DNA of 64,000 nucleotides from Jaltomata sinuosa (lineage: Eukaryota > Streptophyta > Magnoliopsida > Solanales > Solanaceae), in the NCBI GenBank assembly GCA_003996215.1, contig QJPP01007219.1:682001-746000 (forward strand), given 5' to 3'. Positions within the stretch are counted from its first letter, which is position 1. Every line of letters starts with the position of its first letter. The notes beneath the pieces were generated by a model, which worked only from the letters and a program-made list of their open reading frames with translations, had not been told where the DNA came from and made no database searches. Made by a program: the position numbers and the translations under genes. Below are positions 1 through 11,688 of the stretch, piece after piece.

Positions 1-307
1 TTTAGGCTGAGACCTTTAGTAGCAATCCCTAAGTTCCAAAACTATGGTGCCACCATAGGTTTTATAGGGGGTCACCCATCAGATAAGGCTTGACACCCGT
101 GGTTTGCAGCAGAGGTAGGGTACGAGGAAGAGCTAGGGGAATGAGGGGCCTGCCCCCAGAGGTTAAGCTCGTGCCGCAACTCTAGTTCGAGAGAGGTAAT
201 CATCTCCTCCCTCACATGAGGATCTTCTTGAGGTTGTAGAAGGCAAAGCAGTACAAGTTCAGTGGATAGGGGCGGCACCCATTCAGAGAGGTGCAACGCC
301 GGTCCCG
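1..307. other. unassigned sequence upstream of gag relic
   Basis: No gene can be supported here. A minus-strand open frame at 72-314 has no recognisable motif. The plus strand in the frame of the downstream gag reads through part of this stretch (from about 225), so the right end may be the lost N-terminus of that gag. The 5' LTR of the element is not in the window or is not recognisable. Confidence 0.4.
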
Positions 308-1330
308 ATGTCATCTGACATGATCCAACAAGTTCTAAGTTTTCTATGTGGAATAGAAGGGAATAGGACTACCCCGGTAGTGTCTACCGTACACTATTTA
401 GTGACCTAGTATGACATAGTTATAGCTCTGTGGATAGATGAGGCTTCAAAAATAAGTATCTTTTCATATCAAGTGAAAGTTCCGGTAATGATCCGCGATG
501 AACATGACCTTTTTTGCATGTTTATGAAGATGAAACCTCTGATATTTAATGGGTTAGATTCTGAGGGAGTTTATGAATTCATCATTGATTATCATGAGCA
601 ACTGCACAGGATAGGTATTGTTAAAAGGTATGGTGTTGAATTTGTTGCTTTTTGGTTGAAAGAGGATGCCAAAATATGGTTGAGCGCGTTCATAGAATGC
701 AGGATTATTGGGGCACTCCTATGACTTGGAGTTAGTTTTACCAAGTATTTCTAGAGAGTATGTTATGTGTACTATAAGAGACAGAAGAAGAGATAAGTTC
801 ACTAATATTGTGTAGGGAATTTCTTCAGTGGCAGCCTACAAGGCTCAATTTTATGCATTGGCTCGTTATTCTTTATAGTTGATTGATATAGAGGAAGAAC
901 GGATCCCTAATTTTGTGAATGGTTTGAAACATGGCTTCTGATTTTGTCTATGTATGTAGCATCCTCCGATAAGTCTTTTCAAGAGGTAATTGAGTTTGCA
1001 AAGAAGGTTGAAGGTGTAAAGCAAGAGGGTTATGCAAGAAATGCTTCAAAGAAGCCTAAGTCTGGGGGCAATTTAGCTGGTCAGTATTCTAGGGATCAGG
1101 GTTTGCAAGGATACCCTGTACACCCTATTTAATTTGTGTTGCTGGTTTCTACAAGGGGTCCATCTGGGGCCAGCCTGCCTTTGTGTGAGTTTGATGGTTA
1201 TCTCACTTCATCTGCTCTAGTGAAGCAATAAACCTTGGATTGTGCAAGCTATGAGTGTGGCAAGGTTGGTCACATTAAGAGGAATTGTCCTCCTTACTAT
1301 TAGAAAGGCCAGCAACCCATTTCTAGGGCT
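308..1330 (+). pseudogene. Ty3/gypsy gag relic (element 1)
   Basis: Broken capsid/nucleocapsid (gag) gene of a gypsy retrotransposon; gag packages element RNA into cytoplasmic particles. The 473-724 frame has the plant retrotransposon gag pattern (F-x-G, then EF-x9-HRIGIV and FVAFWLKEDAKIW), followed after several stops by the SFQEVIEFAKKVEGV segment at 977-1015. A zinc knuckle lies at 1247-1288, but its first Cys has become Ser (SYECGKVGHIKRNC), so it should not bind zinc normally. A frame-matching ATG is at 308; the true start is unknown. Many stops and frame changes make this non-functional. I am sure of the class, not of the exact lineage. Confidence 0.8.
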
Positions 1331-1539
1331 TTGGCAGGTAGAGGGGGTCATAGGAATGGTAAAGATCATTCGCAGGGTAGGTGGGGTGGTCACATAGCGG
1401 CAGGGGTGGAAGCAAGCCCAACCAAGTCAATGGTAATGGAAGAGGAGGTATTCAACCCAAGAAGGGTGGTTCACAAGTAGGTGGTAAGAACCATTTCTAC
1501 GTTTTTCTAGGCAGGACTAAGGCTGAGGCATCGGATGCA

Positions 1540-1830
1540 TAGATCATAAGTACTATTCATGTCTTTGATTTCAATGCTTCAATTTTGTTTGATCCTATTT
1601 CTACTTTCTCATATGCGTCTGTTGCTTTTGCTGAGGGATTAGACTTGATTTATGAGTTACTTGATATTCTTGTTAATGTGTCTACCCAGTGGGTGAGTCG
1701 GTGATTGTTGATATAGTTTTTTGTGCTTGTCCTATTATGTTTGTGGGGTAAAAAAATTTGACTGATTTAGTGATTCTAGACATGGTGGATTTTGACATCA
1801 TCCTAGGGATGAGTTCACTATCTCTGCATC
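1540..1830 (+). pseudogene. retropepsin relic (element 1)
   Basis: Remnant of the aspartic protease that would cleave the gag-pol polyprotein. The active-site region reads LFDPIST (about 1585-1610), where chromovirus proteases have a D-x-G-S/A-T core; the Gly is Ile here, so catalysis would be lost. The downstream VDFDIILGM motif at about 1787-1812 is the usual second landmark of this domain. Frameshifts separate it from gag and RT. Same element as the flanking gag and RT relics. Confidence 0.7.
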
Positions 1831-2059
1831 ATATTATATTGACTGCCATGCTAAGACAGAGATTGTGGCTATGCCTGCGTTAGATAGACTAGAGTGGGAG
1901 GGTATCTATATTCCCGCTACTATGAAGTTTGTATCTTTCCTTCATGCTCAAAGTCTTATAGGTAGGAGATTGTCTTTCTTAGCTTATCTTTGGTATGTTA
2001 GTGTAGAGGACCCTAATATCAGGTCAGTTCTTGTGGTGAGTGAGTTTCAAGAGGTATTT

Positions 2060-3530
2060 CTGGCAAATATTCCTGGTATGCCACCAAAACAAGATATCAA
2101 CTTTTTTTATTGATTTAGAGCCAAATACGCGCCCCATTTCTATTCCTTCATATAGAATGGTGTCAGTTGAGTTGAGACAGCTTAAGGGTTAGTTGGAGGA
2201 GTTTTTTGGGTAATGGATTCATTCGTCTGAGTGCCTCCCCGTGGGGTTATTTAGTATTTTTTGTTATGAATAAAGATGGTAGTCTATGTATGTGCACAGA
2301 CTATTGGCAGCTGAATAAAGTTATGATCCGTAACAAGTATCCTCTCTCTCATATTAATGACTTGTTCGACCAGTTATAGGTGCATCAGTATTTTCTAAGA
2401 TTCATATGAGGTTTGGGTACCATTAGTTTAGAATTTGGCCTTCTAAAATTACAAATATCACTACCTTCTAAACCAGGTACGAACACTACGAGTTTCTTGT
2501 GATGTCTTTTGGGCTAACTAATGCCCCAACTATTTTATGAGTTTGATGAATGGGATATTTAAGTTCTATCTAGACACATTCATTATTATGGTCATTAATG
2601 ATATCTTAGTGTATTCAAAGAGTGAGAAGAAGCATGGAAATTACCTCAGGATTGTGTTAGGTTTGTTAAAGGAGAAAAAGATATATGCAAAATCCTCTAA
2701 TTTTGAATTTTGGCTGCTTTCTGTGCCTTTCTTGGGACATGTAATTTCAATGGAGGGGTAATGGTAGACTCGCAGAAGATTAGGGCAGTTAAGAATCAGG
2801 CTAGGCCGACTTCAGTGATTGAGATTTGAAGCTTTGTGGGGTTATCTAGCTAATATCATCGATTTGTGAAGGGTTTGCATCTATTATTACCCATCTAACC
2901 CGCTTGACTCAGAAAGAGGTACCACTTTATTGGTCAAATGAATGTGAGGAGAGAGTCCAAAATCTCAAGACTTTGTTGACTACTGCTTCGATGCTTGCCT
3001 TGCCAGTGGAAGGTAAGGATTTCATTCTATATTGTAATGCCTCATGATTTAGATTAGGTTCAGTGTTGATGCAGTAAAAGAATGTGATCACCTATGCTTT
3101 GATACAATTGAAAGTGCATGAGAAAAATTATCCTACTCATGACTTAGAGCTAGATGATGTAGTGTTTGCTCTCAAGATTTGGATAGATTATTTGTATGGG
3201 GTGCGTTGTGAGGTGTTTCACAAATCACCGTAGTTTGCAACATGTTTTCACTCAGAAGGACTTAAATTTGAGGCAGCAGAGGTGGATGGAGTTTCTCAAG
3301 GACTATCATATTACTATTTTGTACCATCCAGGTAAGGTTAATGTGGTAGTCGATGCATTGAGTAAAAAGACTGAGAGTATGGGTAGCTTGGCCTATTTTA
3401 AAGCTATTATACGTCCATTGGCTAGAGAGATTCAGACTCTAGCTAATAGTTTCACTAGACTAGAAGTGTTTGAAAGGGGTGGATTGTTAGCATGTGTTAA
3501 GGAGAGATGCTCTTTTCTTGATTAGATAAA
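2060..3530 (+). pseudogene. reverse transcriptase-RNase H relic (element 1)
   Basis: Decayed RT and RNase H. Visible blocks in order: the linker with SVLVVSEFQEVF before RT (ending near 2113), the GSLCMCTDYWQLNKV box near 2278-2325, FGLTNAPT near 2508-2530, and the catalytic loop at 2591-2608, which reads VINDIL instead of the usual F/V-I-DD: the first Asp is Asn. RNase H follows (ILYCNAS near 3025) with the downstream FTQKDLNLRQQRWMEFLKDY and VDALSKK segments at 3247-3370. Several stops stand at expected Gln codons, for example in the LFDQL-stop segment near 2365-2380. Non-functional. Confidence 0.85.
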
Positions 3531-3639
3531 GGTAAGCAATTTGATGATGTTAAGCTAAGTAAAATCAGTGATAAAGTGTTTCAGGTTGAGACCAAGGAGG
3601 CCATGATTGATGATAAGGGTGTTCTTCCAATTAATGGGT

Positions 3640-4800
3640 GAGTATTTATGCCCTGTGTTAATGACTTGATTCCCACTATCTTAGAAGAATCTCATTATTC
3701 TAAGTATACTATACATCCTAGTGTGACCAACTTGTATCTCGATTTGAAGCAACACAATTGGTCTCTGCATTTTATTCTATTCTAAGTAACTTATAATGCA
3801 GCTAGGTCAGCCAAGATTTACCTCAAGAAAGTTGTTCGGTTTCATGGGATGCCTATCTATATTATTTCTGATAGGGGTACTCAGTTTACCTCTAATTTTC
3901 CGCAGAAGTTTCATGAGGAGTTGGGTAATAGATTGGACCTGTGTATAACCTTTCACCCACAGATTTATGGAAAGTATAAGTTTACGGTTTATGTGTTAGA
4001 GGACATGCTCCATGCATGTATGTTTTATTTTAGAGTTCATTGGGATCATTATCTATCATTGGCTGAATTTTCATACAAATAATATCTATCATTCAAGCAT
4101 AGGTACGGCTCCATTTGAGTCATTGTATGGGAAGAGGTGTACATCTCCTATTGGTTAGTTTGATGCATTTGAGGTAAGACCATGGGGTATATATCTTCTG
4201 AGGGATTCTATGGAAAAGGTAAAGTTCATCTAAGTAAGGCTCCTACTAGCTCAAAGCAAGAAAAAGGAGTATGCAGATAGGAATGTAAGGGATATACATT
4301 TCATGGATGTGAGCAAGTGTTGCTAAAGGTGTCATCCATGAAGGGTGTTATGTGATTCAAAAAGCGTGGTAAGGTGAGTCAGAGATATGTTGGACCTTTT
4401 GAGATTCTTCAAAGTGAGGGGACGGTGGCCTGTAGATTGACATTGCCTCCGATCTTGTTGGGAGTTCATCTCATATTTTATGTGTTCATGCTTAAAAAGT
4501 AAATCAGAGATGTTGACTACATTATTCACTGGGATTCAATTATGTTAGATAAAAACCTCTTATATGAAGAAGAAGTTGTTGCTATTCTTGATAGAGATGT
4601 CTGGAAAATTGAGGACTAAGGAGATTGTATCCATAAAGGTCGAGTGGAGGAACTGTCCTATTGAGGATGCCACTTGGGAAATTGAAGTGGACATGTGTAG
4701 CAAGTATCCGCATTTGTTCACTGATAAAGGTTATCCTCGTGTTTCCTTATTTTCTTTTTGTTGTCATTTGAGGATGAATGATTGCTTAATTAATACCTGA
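3640..4800 (+). pseudogene. integrase and chromodomain-like tail relic (element 1)
   Basis: Integrase relic of element 1. The IISDRGTQFTSNF motif with the second catalytic Asp is at about 3860-3895, and the helix with HPQ and LEDMLHAC follows. The segment from the end of the H2C2 finger to before the second Asp is missing: around 3780-3800 the sequence jumps from WSLHF to the VVRFHG segment, so the finger cysteines and the first catalytic Asp are deleted. The tail at 4564-4770 (KEIVSIKVEWRN, then EDATWE and YPHLF) matches the chromodomain-like C-terminus of plant chromoviruses. Confidence 0.8.
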
Positions 4801-6290
4801 TATAATGACATGTTCCATCATTATAGTAAAGTTAAGGCGTAAATACCCGGCTAGAAAAGTCCCTAAGATGAGAATGGATAAAATCTCAGGCTAGTATGAG
4901 TTGTGATGAAAATCTAGTATTGTGTGCTTTAGGGACGATTAAGGTCTTGTGATGTATTTTGTAATAGTGTGGGATCTATTTATAGAAAGGGGTGTAGGGT
5001 CCCATAGGAAGTTTCGGGTTGGTAATTGGGTTTGTATAACATTGGTTATGGTAGGTACCGTGTTAGAATTGATCGTTGATGTCTGAAAGTCAAGTTGTAT
5101 TATGAAATGGAAAGTGTTGGGTTAGTTCCTAACATTAAAGTATTGCACTCACCGTAGCGAGTTTGCTATATTAAAAAGGTTCCACCGAAGCAATCTTGAC
5201 AATTTTTTAGAGACACCCATAGTGAGACATTTCCCCTATAGTGCCTCACCGTAGCGAGACGTGGGACACCGTGATGAGAGACGGGACAAATTTGCTGAAA
5301 CTTAAGTCAGTTCTCAGAATCACTTTCCACAAACTCTAGGTTTCGTGAGAGAGCAATTGAGAGGCAATTTTTTTCTAAGGTGTATAATTCTTCCTCCTTA
5401 ACATTGTTTAATTCCATATGGATCACATAATCATAGGAATAAGGATATGGTGGAATTATGGGTTTAGAGCCCTAAATGTATGAAAAGTGGGGAAAACACT
5501 ACGGGTAGGTGTAATTTCACCTAGAATTGATCCTAAGGTGTTTTTTTATGATTCATAGCATTAAATTGATAGTTCTAAACATGATGAGGAGAAATGAGGA
5601 ACCCCGGGTTCCATAAATGTATGACCTTTTGGGTGTTGATTATATGAAAATTGTTGTTAGTGGGTAATTGACCCTTAGGGAACACTAAAGACCTCGAATA
5701 TGGGTAGAATTAGTGGGTTAAATTTCCAAGGCCTAAAATGAAGACTAAATGATTAATTACTCTTTTACTTGTTATGTGTAGACTTTGAACGCTCTGAGGC
5801 GTTAAGGAAGGGCATGGCAAATGCAAAATAACTTGCCGGTGGTAATTCTTCACTCGGGGTAGGTTACCTGTTTAAATTGGAGTTCAAACTTATTTTAGTA
5901 ATGTATGTGGTTAAATTATTTGAAATGTGATATGTCTTCGGACATTTTTAGATGATAAGTGTTTTCATAGTATGCTTGAATGAATAAGCTAGGTATACAT
6001 GAAACTGAGTAATGAATTAACATGAATAAGTTAATGTGGGATTTAGTGCACTATATTAAATCCTGAGAGATAGGACAGGGAACCATAGGTTCATTTAATA
6101 GTTGGAGTGGGTACCACGAGCCAATACAGATTGATATTGTTACTTGATATGAATTGGGTACCACGAGCCAATACTGATTGATAACCCTGGTACGTATCAT
6201 TACTAGTTGGGAAGAAATAAGACCATTTAACTCCTTTTAAAAAGGTATTTATATTATTGTAATGTCGGCTATGGAACATGTATGAAACAT
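4801..6290 (+). repeat. probable 3' untranslated/LTR-like tail of element 1
   Basis: No coding potential. It directly follows the chromodomain of element 1, where a 3' LTR is expected. It contains a cluster of CACCGTAGCGAG-like motifs at about 5150-5285 and two copies of a GGGTACCACGAGCCAATAC unit at 6109 and 6156 (spacing 47), both typical of LTR interiors elsewhere in this window. I could not define LTR ends or a target duplication, so the LTR call is an inference. Confidence 0.45.
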
Positions 6291-7587
6291 TTGATCAAAA
6301 TAGTGACCACACTCCCTATGCCCTTTTTAAGACAGTACTTTAAACTTTAAAGCGCTTCTCCTTATGTCTACTAATTTAAACTTTTTCTTTCACTTTCCCT
6401 TATATCTTTATTTATTTTTAATCATTGTCCCTATTTTCATACATTGTTATCAAGGAGCAATTTCTATTTTTTTTTTGTTTTTCAACTTTTCATTTTTGCT
6501 CAGCTTACTACAATAACTAACATTTTATGCACGGGCACTCCTTTTAGCTTTTTTTTTTTCCACACCCCTTCCCCATTGATTCTCAATTCTATTGTCTTTA
6601 CTTGTAGGTTTTAACTTTAAAGTACACTAGGGACTTTTTGGATCAAATTAATGTATGGTTAATCAACAAATGGAATAAACTTATATAGTGGCTATCCAAG
6701 AAATAGGCTAAAGAGGTTAAGAGGGATAACTATGGATAATACGAGAGTAGGCAAAAATAGTCAAAAAAAATTTCAAAGAAATGTCCTAATCATGTCCTAT
6801 GACTCTATACTTTGTTTCACTTTGCACACGTACCGAACAAGTTTTAGATATTTATGCAAAATATGGAATATGCAAAAACCATACTATACTATGGTACATA
6901 AATAAAAAAAAATTGGCTCGCTATCAACTCTCTACCTAACAATATAATTTTTAATTAAATGAAAATATTTTTAAGCCCATTTTATTAGTGTAGAGTCGAT
7001 ATTAGAGCCTTTGTATCTTAACTAGAATATCTACATTTTATGCATTATATTTTTAAGAGAGCTACCTTATGTGATATTAGCATATCTAAACTAAGAACCT
7101 AGCTTATTAAGTCATTTGGGTTACTCTTCTTTTTTAATTCCTAAAAAAATTCCTAGCAAACAAATTACTTAATACGACTATGTCTCAATAGACTCCCTCG
7201 AAAATAATCGAAAACGAAAATCTAGAGTTGTAGGAACCAATATAACTACACATATGACACACTAAATAATAATAATACTACTTAAAATATTTAATCCTAT
7301 CATTACTATTATAAAGCCAAATTAGAAATTACTTCCTAGAAATGTAAGAAATAAATCAAAATATGGTCAAGTGACCAAAATAAATATATTCCAGACATAA
7401 CATAATATAAAAAACCCAAAATTAAATAAATGGATATTTCTTAATCCCTCACCCTAATATTAAAATATATCACTGTCCCCAGTTCCACAAATAAAGAAAT
7501 AAGTAATAGAGGGAAAAAGAACTCCCTGGTAACTTATCATCGTCCTCTAGATAACTCGAAGCAATGTTGGTATCTCGGTCGTTGGTA
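6291..7587. other. AT-rich gene-free stretch
   Basis: Strongly AT-rich with pyrimidine runs near 6350-6600. No open frame with recognisable motifs on either strand. By position it lies 3' of the minus-strand transposon-protein pseudogene and resembles in composition the 3' untranslated parts of the Athila-type elements near 21.0 kb and 49.0 kb. Nothing more can be supported. Confidence 0.5.
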
Positions 7588-8775
7588 TCATGATCTCCTC
7601 ATCCTCATCAGTAGAGCAGAAGGTGTTGCAAGAGTGAGAATGTCATTATCTAGCGACTCTTTAATCTGTGGACCACTGTTGCACATAAGTGCTGCATCTG
7701 CATTAAATGGATAAAACTTATGAAGATGTTCCATCTCCTCCACAAAAGTTTCCCTACCATTAACATGCAGCTGTAAGCTCATCATGCCAACCACCCATCC
7801 AAAAAGACAGTCATCTCTCGGATGCTTTCCAGTAGAACTCATTTACACTTCTCCATCCTCCTCTTGCGCTCTCCTAGAAGTGACATCAACTAATATCCTA
7901 CCTCTCATAGGATGAAAATATGTCGGCTCCTCCATAGACTGTTGTTGATGAAGATAGCGAGTCAAAATCTCCCCAAAGAAGAAACTTTGTGCACCACAAA
8001 TTAGTGGCTGCATCATTATCTCCCTCATAATTGCACCGATATTAACTTGCTAACCTATCATCAGAGTGTAAACTAAACACACACAGTCCATTGTGACCAT
8101 TGTGATATGCTCACATTGCAACAACCTACTATGGACAATCCTTAACCATACTCTGGCCTCCTTAGTAAAATAGTTTATGTTGAGAGTACAATGTCTCCCA
8201 TCAGTCTTTCTATGGAACCATCTAGCAGTGAAGTGCACTCTAAAAAGTGTGTGGGAAATTGCCTGATATGTCAGACATGCATGAAGCTCAATTAGTTGAT
8301 CACTAGGAACAATTGGTTCCCTCAGTAACCTGCAAATCTGCTTATCTCTTAAGGGAATTTGTATGCCCGCAACTTAACCTTCTTAGGGTCCTTCTTAGGT
8401 CCCAATTATCATAAAACACCCGAATGAGGCTTAGGTTTCACATATCAGGATCTTTAAAGATAAACTATAGATGCGAGTCTTAAATTATGGTCCAAATCTG
8501 TGGATACTCTATATGTAGCGTAGGCTCATTCACTGGCACCTCATCTAAATATCTTTTCTTTGTGAACTCTTTGAACCATGTTTTACCATGTTTATTGGCC
8601 TATTTGATAACATATTTATTTCTAGTAGGAGGAAGTTGTGCTATTGCAGTAGGTAGTGCTAGGTCTCCACTCCTGGATGCCTGACTAGTGCGATCACTTT
8701 TTCTTCTCTAGACTACTAGGGCCTTTTCTTTCCCTCTATTTATGAGGAGACTTTTTATTGCACCTAAAAATATAA
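7588..8775 (-). pseudogene. plant 'putative transposon protein' family pseudogene (copy A)
   Basis: Minus-strand relic. From 8330 down to 7588 one frame runs through two in-frame stops (8050-8052 and 7843-7845). Visible blocks: IELHACLTYQAIS, TARWFHRKTDGR, EARVWLRIVHSRLL, then VCLVYTLMIG and QVNIGAIMREIM, ending in a variable region. The pattern of a helical core followed by a low-complexity tail is that of the plant family annotated as 'putative plant transposon protein' (I believe Pfam Transposase_32; not checked). An N-terminal part, up to 8775 and about 8490, is readable in another frame (EVPVNEPTLHIEYPQIW), with a possible splice acceptor near 8773. The biochemical role of the family is not known to me. 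Confidence 0.6.
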
Positions 8776-9880
8776 AGAGTTAGTAAACATACATTGTGGC
8801 TAGCAAGTAATTGACTACACATGAAGTCCATGGACCCCATAATTAATGTGTTAGCTCGGGTATTTAGACTTCCCCACATACATTCTAAACAATATTCACA
8901 ACTTCACTCCACTATCTCCTAAAACATTCCTCCATATACAAACCACCCTACACTTACACTATTTTTGTCTTTAAAATTTACGAAGCTAACTAACGGATCC
9001 TTAAGACGATCGTCAGCCATCTATAATAGAAAACAAACATCCATGACTTATAATTGCAAAACTTTTCATCACCTAATTACATGCTTCTAAGGTCTTGCTT
9101 CAAGTGTTCATCTAAGAAACACTACATTCTTTCTCAACTTCTACCAAATTATCAAACTTCTACATAACAATCCAAACAATAATTATGAGAATCAAGTATA
9201 TCACAAATATCATAATTTAATTCATATGAACATAATTGCAACAAAAAATCTACCAAAATGAGCAATATTTCAAGAATTTATCAAACCCATAAAATCAATA
9301 TAAAAAATTAGCCATGGAAATTAAAAATAAACATGTAATATATCCTCAATTTAATTCTTCCAACTATTTAGAGCTAATTAATCAACCAAAATACCTCACA
9401 TTGAACTACAATGAAACAATGCTCAAGATTATGTACACTATGAAGTTTTGCAAAAATTAAAACATTAAACATGAAATTAATGGCATGGGGAAGTTGGGGA
9501 ACATGTTTAGCATGAAATAGGGAAGAAAAATTAAAGCAAACATACAATTTTGAAGCCTTGTAAATCTTGGAGAAAGTTATTTGAATCTTTGTTAATGAGG
9601 GAGAGGGAAATCGAGTAGAGAGAGGAAGAAGAAGAAAAGGATTTTGGAGGATTTCCAAAAGTGGGAGGGAATATAGGGGGCCTCTTTTAACATTGTCCTT
9701 ATTTTTGGAAACTTTTCTGGTGAGTCCAAACGCAACTCCAAAATACTTGTGTGATGAGTTGGCATTGCTCGCCCTGGAGCTCATGTGGAAAGCTGCCAAA
9801 AACACACCTTGTTTAGATTTTTTCGTGTTCTTATCCATGTACTCTATTTTTTCAATGTTTTGACCCTATAACTATACATT
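8776..9880 (-). other. leader/promoter region of copy A, with unassigned 154-aa frame
   Basis: Lies upstream of copy A on the minus strand. A 154-codon open frame at 9374-9838 begins MDKNTKKSKQGVFL and has no family I recognise. Reading on the minus strand, a TATA-like CCCTATATTCCC occurs at about 9668-9680, followed by a pyrimidine-rich stretch (9590-9640) typical of plant leaders. I take the frame to be accidental and the region to be promoter plus 5' leader/intron, with low certainty. Confidence 0.35.
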
Positions 9881-9884
9881 CTAA

Positions 9885-10075
9885 AAAAAATCAATAGGGT
9901 GGGTTGCCTCTCACCAAGAGCCCTATTTAAGGTTGTGGCACAAAAACTTTTTGTCTTTCTTTATTTTTTAATTTTCTTTGTTTTTTCCTAACTACATGTA
10001 CTAAAATTATTACAAACCACAAATTGCCTCCCGGTAAGCGCTTGATTTAACATCTTAGCACGATGGAACTTACCT
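9885..10075 (-). repeat. Athila-type junction motif (copies 1 and 2)
   Basis: Two stretches, at 9893-9940 and 10022-10068, carry GGTTGCCTC or TTGCCTCCC followed by AAGCGCTTGATTTAAC-like sequence. The same motif occurs at 39822-39870 and 53604-53650, each time on the boundary between gag/protease or upstream sequence and the region where RT is missing or where a transposon-protein gene begins. It appears to be a conserved non-coding landmark of one Athila-like family. Confidence 0.5.
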
Positions 10076-10079
10076 CATA

Positions 10080-10802
10080 ATCAACTAGGTTCTTGAAGTG
10101 GTTAGGGCTTTGGGGCTCATTACAAAAATAAAATTTCTTGAACTTCTCTTTGTACTTTTGAAACCCCTCAATTAGTGGCGTAATAATGGAGAGGCATTCG
10201 TCACACATTAGTCACCATGTTTGAACACATCATTTAGAAACTTAGAGACTGACTCTAAGGAATAATCTCTAAACTAACCTCCTGTTGTGGAGTTATCTAT
10301 TGACTAGTTTCGCGAATCCAAGATAGAGTAGAATGCCTCAATCACTTTAAAATCATTAATCACATGATTGGGAGGCATTAACAATTTATTGAACCTTACA
10401 TAAGCTTCTGATAGGAGTTCACCTTCTAATTGCTTGAAGGATGTTGCTACCATCTTTCATTTTACCTCATGGTAGGTATAATTTCTACACAAATATATTA
10501 ATAAGCATGTGTCGTGATCATAAAGCATTTGGTAGCATACTTTGATACTATTCCTTTGCCTTGCCAGTGAGGGAATGCACAAACAATCATAATTTTAGTG
10601 CTTCATTCAAAAATTGTAGAGTCCAAAGGTATACACAAACTTTCATGAAGTTTCTTAGCTGCTCCCTGGAATCCATTTCCTTTGCGTTCCTGAATAGTTC
10701 TCTATCCTCACAAGCTTCCTCTCTTGTAGCTTCTATCGATAAAGGTGTTGATCTAGGCCCAATAATGCCCAAATCCACCCTCCCAATCAAGAGATGGTGC
10801 AC
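10080..10802 (-). pseudogene. Athila-type gag relic
   Basis: On the minus strand, sequence at about 10440-10300 reads ATSFKQLEGELLSEAYVRF and then VIEAFYSI, matching the Athila gag core in which a short E-x-L-x-EA-W/Y-x-RF helix is followed by a Y/F-rich motif. The rest, including the open frame 10587-10802, is too degraded to align by eye. It lies directly inside an LTR relic (10803-11103), as a gag gene should. Not functional. Confidence 0.45.
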
Positions 10803-11103
10803 GTAGTCATTGACAATATAATTAATCCTACTAGGTAGGGGTCAATCCCACAAGGATCAGGACACATATTAGCCCAATTGTTATTTTAAATCACTATTTG
10901 AGTGCATCTTGCGTAAATAATAATTAAGTAAAATTAAAATAGGGGGTTTGATTGTAACACGATTGGTTCAAATCAATAATAAATAAGTTGAACACGTAAT
11001 ACAATTGAGTTTCAATCAAGTAAGAAAGTCTAGGGATGTGCTTTGAATAAGGTAGTAACTATACTCAGAGTTAATAATAGCCTTCAATTACAATATGGGT
11101 AGT
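10803..11103 (-). repeat. LTR relic (minus orientation)
   Basis: Non-coding. It carries GGGGTCAATCCCACAAGGAT near 10848, the sort of sequence seen near the LTR end of the Athila-type element at 46.9 kb (TCGTACCCAAGGGATTTG near 46970). It lies between the gag relic and a different LTR that begins at 11104. I infer the 5' LTR remnant of the minus-strand element containing copy A; no terminal dinucleotides or target duplication can be assigned. Confidence 0.35.
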
Positions 11104-11688
11104 TGTAATGACCCTCTAGATCATTTTCTCTATTTTTGTGCTTTTTCTAAATTTTGAGCTTTCTCGCAGCGGCTACAGGCCATTTATAACTTGTCGGGAT
11201 AGACAGTTCATTTCCTAGGCAGTTCATTTGTGTTTTAAGACATTTTCCCTATTTTGAAATTCTTAAATCTAAAAGAGTTGACTTTGGTCAACATTCAAAG
11301 AAGATAGCCTCATATGGGAATTTTGTTAGAGCTGTTAGCTCTGAAACATTGACCTTGGGCTAGTAGGACCTTTGGTTTGGGTCCCAAGACAATCTCTGTT
11401 GGTTTTAGGCATAGGGCCCACTTTTAATCAAAATAATCTCTGTTGAAAATTTTATTAATTCTGTTGAGTTTGGAATGCCAATTTTAGTAGGGTAGCTTAT
11501 TTGGTTTGTATTTTTGGGGCTCGAAATAAATCTCGAAGGTGTAGTGGAGAGTTTTATAGTTGGGTTTTACAGATGGTGCTGCTGGTTCTGGTATGGGCGC
11601 GGCTGCAGTTCCTTGGCCGTACTTGGATAGTGGTCCCTGCACTCAAGTGTCGCACCTGTTGTGTAGGGTAACATCAGCAGGGCATCAC
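11104..11688 (+). repeat. LTR fragment, TGTAATGACCC family (start part)
   Basis: Begins TGTAATGACCCTCTAGATCA and shares its first several hundred bases, block by block, with the solo LTR at 41553 and, in reverse, with the LTR ending at 62057 (for example the CCATTTATAACTTGTCGGGA and GTTGACTTTGGTCAACATTC blocks). It is cut off at 11688 by the Athila-type 5' LTR. Plus orientation; internal region absent. Confidence 0.65.

Noticed and set aside
72..314. 80-codon minus-strand frame at the window start
   Set aside because: No motif, and the opposite strand is consistent with the N-terminal part of a gag relic.
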